DNA from: Metellina segmentata
Lineage: Eukaryota > Arthropoda > Arachnida > Araneae > Tetragnathidae
Assembly (NCBI GenBank): GCA_947359465.1
Contig: OX375873.1
Span: 74,712,278-74,776,277 of the forward strand
Length of the DNA: 64,000 bases
Direction: 5' to 3'
Shown here: piece by piece, positions 55,959 through 64,000 of the stretch
How the letters are laid out: each line of letters opens with the position of its first letter
How positions within the stretch are numbered: position 1 is the first letter of the stretch
Program-made: the position numbers and the translations under genes
Notes under the pieces: model-generated
What the model saw: only the letters and a program-made list of their open reading frames with translations
Databases searched by the model: none
What the model was told of the DNA's origin: nothing

Positions 55959-56061
55959 TTAATGCAGATTGAAAGTGAATGACGATTACGTAGAGGTGGT
56001 CAGAGATAGGACCGGAGCGTACAATGAGCTTTCCTTCTGAAGGGAAGGCTTCACCAAAATT

Positions 56062-56116
56062 CCTAGTTAGATCTTCGGTCTACCATCGAGAAGTAGGAGT
56101 CAAATCCTGTTCTTGG
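56062..56116 (+). repeat. Short tRNA-like repeat R3, copy 2
   Basis: AGATCTTCGGTCTACCATCG then AGAAGTAGGAGTCAAATCCT. It is related to 50995-51045 in the same orientation. Confidence 0.5.
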
Positions 56117-58605
56117 GGAGAGGACGATGATGATAATGTTGAGATTGTAAATGACCGCACTGAATCTTCTTGTGAGAGTCGGAAAAACAATCAAGGGTCG
56201 TTGAGATACTCAACTTGTAGGTTTCATTATTTCAAATGACAAAAAGGAGGGCTATAATGCCTCTGATGAATGTGGTAACCAAAATTTGCATTCAAATAAG
56301 CTGCAAGCTTGGTGGAGAGCCCTGGACATTAGAGTTGCATTTCTGCAACAATGTAAATGTTTAAGTCTTTTATTTATTTTCATAACTACGATGATGTAGA
56401 CGACTTATTGTAGACTCACCTCCGGTCCACGATTCTTCAACAAAAAGAATTGAAGATGTAATGGCTGATCAGCTTCCGACGAAAATAAACGAATATTGAA
56501 TTAGATTGCCGTCATGCTTTTTGTAGATTCAATTCGAAAAAACTCAAGGATTGAGACGACGAACAAACAATTCAATATTTATGAATGAAAAGTGAAGACT
56601 GGCTGCTAAAAAATATTTTAAAACAAACCTGACCACCGGCAAGACCTGAAATACTTCCGCTCAAGTAGTTAAGTGCGTGGCTAGAATCGGTGTACAACCT
56701 TTTACAGCAAGTTTAAAAATACCGCCCTGGACATCCATTTGCACGCCATTGACTATACGCGCTTTCCAGATTTGGCGACGTGCACTAGTTCCAGTTAGTC
56801 AAAATTTTCACCCTAAAGCAACCCTACTAGCGTCTTCGTTTTGATTCTGTCTGGAAAGTTAGATAATTTGGAATATTAAATTTTGACTAAACGTAGAGAT
56901 TAGAAATCACTGTCGAAGTTTTTGTTTGATCTTGACGAATACCTCGAGAAGGTTTTCAAATCGTTACGATAAAAATTGGCGAAGTTAGAATTACTGAAGG
57001 ATTAATTAGTGTTGGTGGATGAAGACTGTACGGCGGATTAGGGGATGTCCCCTAAGAGTCCGGATATGCAGCGAATCACCGGCCTGTTGGTATTTAACAT
57101 TGGTAATAGTACTGGTTTTCGCTTGAAAGAGGGTGCACTCTTTCGAAAAGCGTAATCTGTTTATCTTAAAGAGGGAATTACAAATGGTGCATTCTATGAT
57201 TTCTGTAGTGTCCGTTAGTTATTTAAAAATGTAACACTTGTTTTAGCATTACAGTCTCTGTTAGAAGTAACTGCTGTTTAAGCTATGGGTACTCCCTTAA
57301 AAATAGCCACCAGTTCGTCCCTTGTATCACAAAAGAGAAATCAGTGGTTGGTCTTCAATAAAAATGTAATTGATTAAGAGAATAATTGACTTTACTACTC
57401 AGTTTTAAGTTTGAAAAATGAAAAGAGTAAAAGGAAAACAGAAAAGTACGTTAAAGGTATTTAAACTGTTATTGGTTTCGTAACAATACTTCTCTGATCT
57501 CAGGAAGAAAATAAGATATAACTAGTTCTGATAAAGTTTCCTCTAAGCAATGCATAAAATGTCTTATTAGTATACTCGCGTTCTTACAAAAGGTTTTATT
57601 TTTAATCAGCCGTTTATCTCTTGTAATCAATCCTTCAAAAACCACGACTTCATTGCATATCTGTAACAGCAATAAGATAGTTCGTGTGGGGACTTCCTTC
57701 AGTTCAATTATATCGTAATCTTAGGTTCAAAAAATGATTCTTGTCGGTCGATCACCTTCGTCAATATGAATGTTCCAAAATTGCTAAACGATATTGCCTA
57801 CTGATTATTGACATACAGCAGGGAAGAAGATTTCGTTTATGACGTTTCAGGTTACATTTTTTTAATTTTTATCTGCGGCTATTCAAAAGCTCCGATGATC
57901 AAAAAACCTCTGTATTTATCAATACTGATAAAATAGCATTCGACATTTAGTATCAGTTCATGGCATTTTCAGGTATTAGAATTCGATTTACTTTCTAAGG
58001 GTCAATAGATTTCCGTTTATTGTAGAATTGCCTTTACCTCACATTCGAGTTCTAGACATGCGCAGTGTTGATTCCTGGCAAGTGCATTCCTCCCTGGATG
58101 TATTTCTCTTCTCTGTGTCAGTAAAATTTCGTTGTATGTGTGTATTACTTGGTGTACAGTATGATCAAATATGGCACTTCCGCCATTAAACCACCAATCA
58201 ACCAACCTATACCTCACAATACACCGTTAATCGCTTAATAATCACATATATCGTTTGAAGGAATCGTAAGATACTATTGGTCAAGTAGGAAAGACATGTC
58301 TAGCAATCATACAGTGAATATTGCAGGTTGTAGAATGGATATACACCTGCAAACTCCTCAGATCTTTAAACAAAATATTTTATTTTTTTCTGCTGTTCAC
58401 AGACAACATTCGTTTCTCTTTTACGATTCTCCAACCATGATCCTCCAGCTCAGAAGTTCTTGCAAATCAATGAGTTTAATTAATCTTTAACAGTTCTAAA
58501 AACCTAAATATTTCGTTTAGCTAATAAAAAGTACCACCCCAGGTATACATTAGAAAATAAAGTTATGACTTTATAGAGATTTAAAGTGGACTGTATAGTC
58601 CTAAA
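56117..58605. other. No gene recognised
   Basis: Mixed-composition sequence. The part 56390-57130 is less AT-rich and looks unique. It contains a perfect hairpin TTAGGGGATGTCCCCTAA at 57038-57055. The minus-strand frame at 58017-58217 could not be matched to any family. Exons of a host gene cannot be ruled out, but I see no convincing one. Confidence 0.45.
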
Positions 58606-58628
58606 GTGTGTGTGTGTGTGTGTGTGTT
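58606..58628. repeat. (TG)n microsatellite
   Basis: About eleven TG units. The start of the 78-codon frame here is created by this tract. Confidence 0.9.
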
Positions 58629-58971
58629 TTCTCACTGTCGGTCATCTTTCAGAATTTTAGTTTCTATTGCATGCTCTTATTTTCCTGCAGTTGGATATTT
58701 AGAGGTTGACCTTAACGACACAATTGATTCACGACCACTTAATTTAACTAACAACAAAAACAGAAAATACAGAAAAAAATTTTATAAATTAAATACACTT
58801 GAAGTAATATGTTCATATAAAATTCAAACGAAATCTATTTAATTTAAAAGCAGCATATCTTCAATCACTAAAAAATACATGAAATAAATTTCGCATGTTA
58901 GAAAAATAATATATATTATAATTATAAATAATTATATAATATATAATATATAAAAATTATTAATAATATAT

Positions 58972-59075
58972 AAAAATAGTTATTAAATAATGTATAAAAA
59001 TAGTTATTAAATAATATATAAAAATAGTTATTAAATAATATATAAAATTAGTTATTAAATAATATATAAAAATAA
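58972..59075. repeat. 24-bp minisatellite, about four units
   Basis: The unit is AAAAATAGTTATTAAATAAT plus RTAT, with one or two changes per copy. On the minus strand it reads as an 8-residue repeat (YYLITIFI), which is an artefact of the 24-bp period. Confidence 0.9.
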
Positions 59076-59145
59076 TATTATTTTTAGAAGTGGCATATAC
59101 ATTTGAGTATTGGTTTTCATCTTCTTCATTGGATTGACCACACAA

Positions 59146-59551
59146 TGTGTCTTGTCATTCTCAATGATTGTTTCATTTTAACCTGTTACCGGTAATACTG
59201 CTTCAGATTTTGCAATTACCAAAGTCCGTGTCTACACAGTAAATTCATTGGGCCTCTAGACTAATTCCAAATGGCCTGACCACATATATGTTTCTGTTTT
59301 TATCAGGCATTCGAAAGTTATATCCAGAAATTCTTATTCTATGTATTTTGATATAGTATTAAACAATATCTGAATTTTGGTATGAAAGGTATAAATCTAA
59401 ATTAAACATTCTACGCCATACTCCATTCTTCTTATGCTTATTTGTTTCCATATAGTTAGATATATCTTTGAGGAGGTTGTATGGTTCAGACATATTTCCC
59501 TTTATCAGAAAACGATGTATTCAACATTTCGATTTCTATTCCCTATATATA
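59146..59551. other. No gene recognised
   Basis: AT-rich sequence up to the Tc1-like element. No feature was seen. Confidence 0.6.
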
Positions 59552-60119
59552 TACACTACCCTACAATAATGGACCGGACGCCAGCGGATTTGCATAAAAT
59601 CCGACTACTTGGTTTTTTTTTCGTGGTATGGCCTAAGGTCTTTGAATGTTGTTCCTAGTCAATTGAATGCCGACGCATACATGAACAATTTGGACAGTCA
59701 GGTTCTTCCTTCCTATGGCAATTTTATGGAATGGACGAATGTTATTTCCAGGACGACAACGCACCATGTCGTGTTGCAGCCTCTGTTGAGCAGTGGTATC
59801 GGGATATGGATGTAAAACGTCTTGCCTGGTCTGTTCAGAGTCCCAACCAAAACCCCGTAGAATATTTGTGTGACGAGCTAGAGCAACGCTTACGGACTAG
59901 GGAACCACATCCGAAATCTACAGCTGAGCTGGTGACATTCTTCCTGCAGGAATGGACACAAATACCCATAGCTCTGTTTCAAAACCTTGTTGAAAGTAAG
60001 CCCAGAAGGGTCGGTAGTGTAATTACAGTACGAGGAGGACCACCCCCCTATTAAAACATGTATTATTTCCCTTATACCATCGCATCTTGCTGTCCGGTCC
60101 ATTATTGTACGGTAGTGTA
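59552..60119 (+). mobile_element. Tc1-like deletion derivative, same subfamily as 630-1187
   Basis: TA lies at 59552-59553 and 60118-60119. The left end is CACTACCCTACAATAATGG and the right, in reverse complement, is CACTACCGTACAATAATGG. The 564-bp element has the same joined structure as the copy at 630-1187: about 85 bp of 5-prime sequence (CCGACTACTTG) fused to the distal transposase (TATGGCCT...). It is the less decayed of the two. Confidence 0.9.
59640..60054 (+). pseudogene. Tc1-type transposase, C-terminal part
   Basis: An upstream frame has LNADAYMNNLDSQVLPS, then shifts frame near 59720. The 107-codon frame from 59731 carries CYFQDDNAPCRVAASV with the second catalytic Asp, and QSPNQNPVEYLCDELEQR with the catalytic Glu. 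The usual SPDLNP is changed to SPNQNP. It ends LVESKPRRVGSVITVRGG then PPPY and a stop. The DNA-binding domain and first Asp are absent because of the family-wide internal deletion. It cannot be a working transposase. The long open tail suggests recent age or a fairly young source copy. Confidence 0.85.
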
Positions 60120-60639
60120 TACATGTTTTCTTCTTACAAATATGCGTAACATTATTTTTGAAACATTCGTAATCATAGACATATTCTTACGAAAGCGTAC
60201 AAAAACAGAAGGAAACTCAACCAAATAAAATATTACATCAATCAATTAGGTAAAATATGAGAAAGAGTTTTAATATATTTCCGTTTATTGAAACTGAACA
60301 TCTACAAAGATTTGAGTTAGAGCAATGAAATTAATTTCAGCGAATACATGTGGCACAATGTATAAATAATAATTGCTATTACGGCAGTGTAACACTTGTT
60401 AAAATCCGTAACGTACATTTCTACCTTTATCAGTTATAACTGCTGGCACACGAGGTAACATTGTCCTCAAATTGTTGTTGATGGCTGTATGTGAAATTTT
60501 CACGTATATTCAGAATATATCTACAATTCACCTGTTATGGCTGCCGTTGATGACATAGTGACCGATTTCCGATTGTTCACATCCCACGCGTGTTGCATAA
60601 CATCGATCTTCTAATAACATAGACAGAGCATGTGGGACG
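60120..60639. other. No gene recognised
   Basis: AT-rich. 60420-60610 has balanced composition (GCACACGAGGTAACATTGTC) and may belong to repeat R2 that follows. Confidence 0.4.
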
Positions 60640-60850
60640 AGTTGTTGTCGCAAGGTCCTGGAAGACTAAGTCACGTGGGTTTACAAATCGCTTGAGCCGA
60701 TTCGTTATCGAAGCGATGACTAGTATTTTGAATTAAGTTGGATAATCTTTTACCAAGTGGTACCTTGTTACATGTTAGGATTCATGCGTTTCCCCAAACC
60801 TTTTAAACAGGACTTCAATCCGAGCCATTGGAAGAAATAACATCAAGCTG
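60640..60850. repeat. Dispersed repeat R2, copy 2
   Basis: Loosely matches 17400-17590 in the same orientation: GTCACGTGGGTTTACAAATC, GATTCGTTATCGAAGCGATG, ACTAGTATT and CATGCGTTTCCCCAAACC. Confidence 0.55.
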
Positions 60851-62994
<2,144 letters not shown>

Positions 62995-63180
62995 TAGTGT
63001 TGGCGTGGTGTGGAAGTTTGGAGAATAGGGTGTCAGATCAGGTCTTGACCTCGCCACCGGACTGTGGTTTAAAATTTCGAGGCCTTGTCATTGGATCATT
63101 CTTTCCGGGATTGATCACGAACCGTCACCGAAATAACGTTGTGTTGCTCCAGTGTGATGTCAATTAACTACCTATCTACC
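62995..63180 (+). repeat. tRNA-derived SINE, old fragment
   Basis: GTGTTGGCGTGGTGTGGAAG, then TTTGGAGAATAGGGTGTCAG, CTTGACCTCGCCACCGGACT and GTTGTGTTGCTCCAGTGTG, ending ATTAACTACC. The tRNA-like head is lost. Confidence 0.75.
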
Positions 63181-63429
63181 AGGTTGATATTTTTAAGGCT
63201 TTAATAAAAACTTCGAACCTGTGAGTGCTTACTTCGTCAAATGGTTCGGTATGGAGGTTAGAATGATGCCTGTCAAAACGTAAACAAAGTAACTATTGTA
63301 AAAGTATCACAATAAATACATACGGTGACACAAATCCGAGTATAAATTTTCATAATCCTTGTTTTATGAATTTGTCAGTAGCAGTAGTTTTAACAAATAG
63401 CATATTATTATTTTTTTAATATTTTGTGT

Positions 63430-63580
63430 TTAGTGTAGAAGTTAGAATAATTCTTAGGTGTTGACCTCGTCATCTGACATTGGTTCCAAATCACTAGTGC
63501 AATTCTCGGATTTTCTCTTCGGGATTGATTACAGACAGTCACCTTACCCCGTTGTGTTGCTTTGGTGCAAGGTAAGTTTA
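63430..63580 (+). repeat. tRNA-derived SINE, old fragment
   Basis: GTGTTGACCTCGTCATCTGA, then CATTGGTTCCAAATCACTAG, CTTCGGGATTGATTACAGAC and CCCCGTTGTGTTGCTTTGG. More decayed than the copy at 62995. Confidence 0.7.
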
Positions 63581-63847
63581 ACTGTTGCAGTTGTTCTGTG
63601 AAACTATATCCTCATTTTTGAGTTGTTTGGAGGTGGATTTGCTATACATTACAACGGATAAGAGAAGTTTAACTTTAATTCTAAAACTAAAAATATTTTA
63701 ATTACTGATATACTGTTTGTATCGTCGGCAAGTGAAGCACGCCAAATAAAAAAAACAGCTATTATAAAACAACGGGAAGAAATGTGGCGTTGTGGATATG
63801 AAGTGCGAACTCAAAAAATGCTGGTTTTCCAAAAAAAAAAGAACGCA

Positions 63848-64000
63848 TTCACCCCCTTGGGTACAGATGTATTTGAAAAAATGTAGTTCAAATTATCGTT
63901 TGCACATTAGTTAGTTATCTGCGTCTGTACAATAATTACTGTTATATTGTCGAATAATTTCGGTTGATACTTTTTGCAATTTCAATCAAATTATCACATT
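63848..64000 (+). mobile_element. Left end of a TTAA-type MITE, cut by the window edge
   Basis: CCCCCTTGGGTACAGATG, then AATTATCGTTTGCACATTAG, matches the left part of the MITE at 8572-9016 (8576-8700). The TTAA itself has mutated to TTCA. The right end lies beyond the window. Confidence 0.65.

Larger units (their letters stand above)
51146..55962 (+). mobile_element. piggyBac-like element carrying a nested Kolobok-like insertion
   Basis: The left end is TTAA (51146-51149) then CTCATTAACGCC. The right end, in reverse complement, is TTAA (55959-55962) then CCCATTAAAGACG. With the 3.0-kb inner element removed it is about 1.8 kb. Its plus-strand coding remains at 54721-55440 fit piggyBac (acidic start, C-terminal Cys-rich domain). 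A hairpin GATTGGCAAG/CTTGCCAATC lies at 51499-51522. Confidence 0.75.

Noticed and set aside
58960..59145. A repetitive membrane-like peptide frame
   Set aside because: It is produced by the 24-bp minisatellite, whose period is a multiple of three.

Overview
The window reads as non-coding nuclear DNA from an arthropod, most likely an orb-weaving spider. That is inference from the strongly AT-rich base composition, the tRNA-headed SINE family and the crowd of Tc1/mariner, piggyBac-like and Kolobok-like relics. No assembly was consulted. I find no host protein-coding exon and no stand-alone tRNA or rRNA gene that I can support. Every open frame with recognisable protein signal belongs to a transposable element, and all of those are truncated, frameshifted or interrupted. 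LAYOUT: 1-9,000 holds a 267-bp tandem duplication, a deleted Tc1 element (630-1187), paired histone stem-loop-like motifs (2681-2721), pieces of a hairpin-rich repeat family, a Tc1 C-terminal relic (7350-7660) and a TTAA-flanked MITE (8572-9016). From 9,600 to 21,100 is a dense SINE and transposon zone. It has old SINEs, a 715-bp IS630-type element with ~170-bp inverted repeats, a young SINE with a perfect 13-bp target duplication, a SINE split by a mariner-derived foldback element, another SINE split by a 1.18-kb inverted-repeat element, and a nearly full-length dead Tc1 element (19755-21113). From 21,100 to 30,000 is mostly featureless, with hairpin-family copies and a tiny Tc1 relic. From 30,000 to 36,200 there is a young SINE with a perfect 12-bp target duplication, two adjoining Tc1-type elements forming a chimeric open frame, an old SINE and a tandem duplication. 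From 36,500 to 46,600 there is a short GC-rich island, AT-rich DNA with two tentative inverted-repeat elements, and a 320-bp tandem duplication. From 46,627 to 49,272 is a complete 2.63-kb transposon with ~340-bp inverted repeats and an 8-bp target duplication, whose dead transposase I could not assign to a superfamily. From 51,146 to 55,962 a piggyBac-like element carries a 3.0-kb Kolobok-like element inside it. The end of the window has microsatellites, including about 95 TA units, a second deleted Tc1 element of the same subfamily as the first, and old SINEs. HOW IT FITS TOGETHER: the region is a palimpsest. At least three nested insertions give relative ages: the piggyBac-like element predates the Kolobok-like one, and two SINEs predate the inverted-repeat elements inside them. 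The two full-length SINEs with undamaged target duplications look like the youngest insertions.
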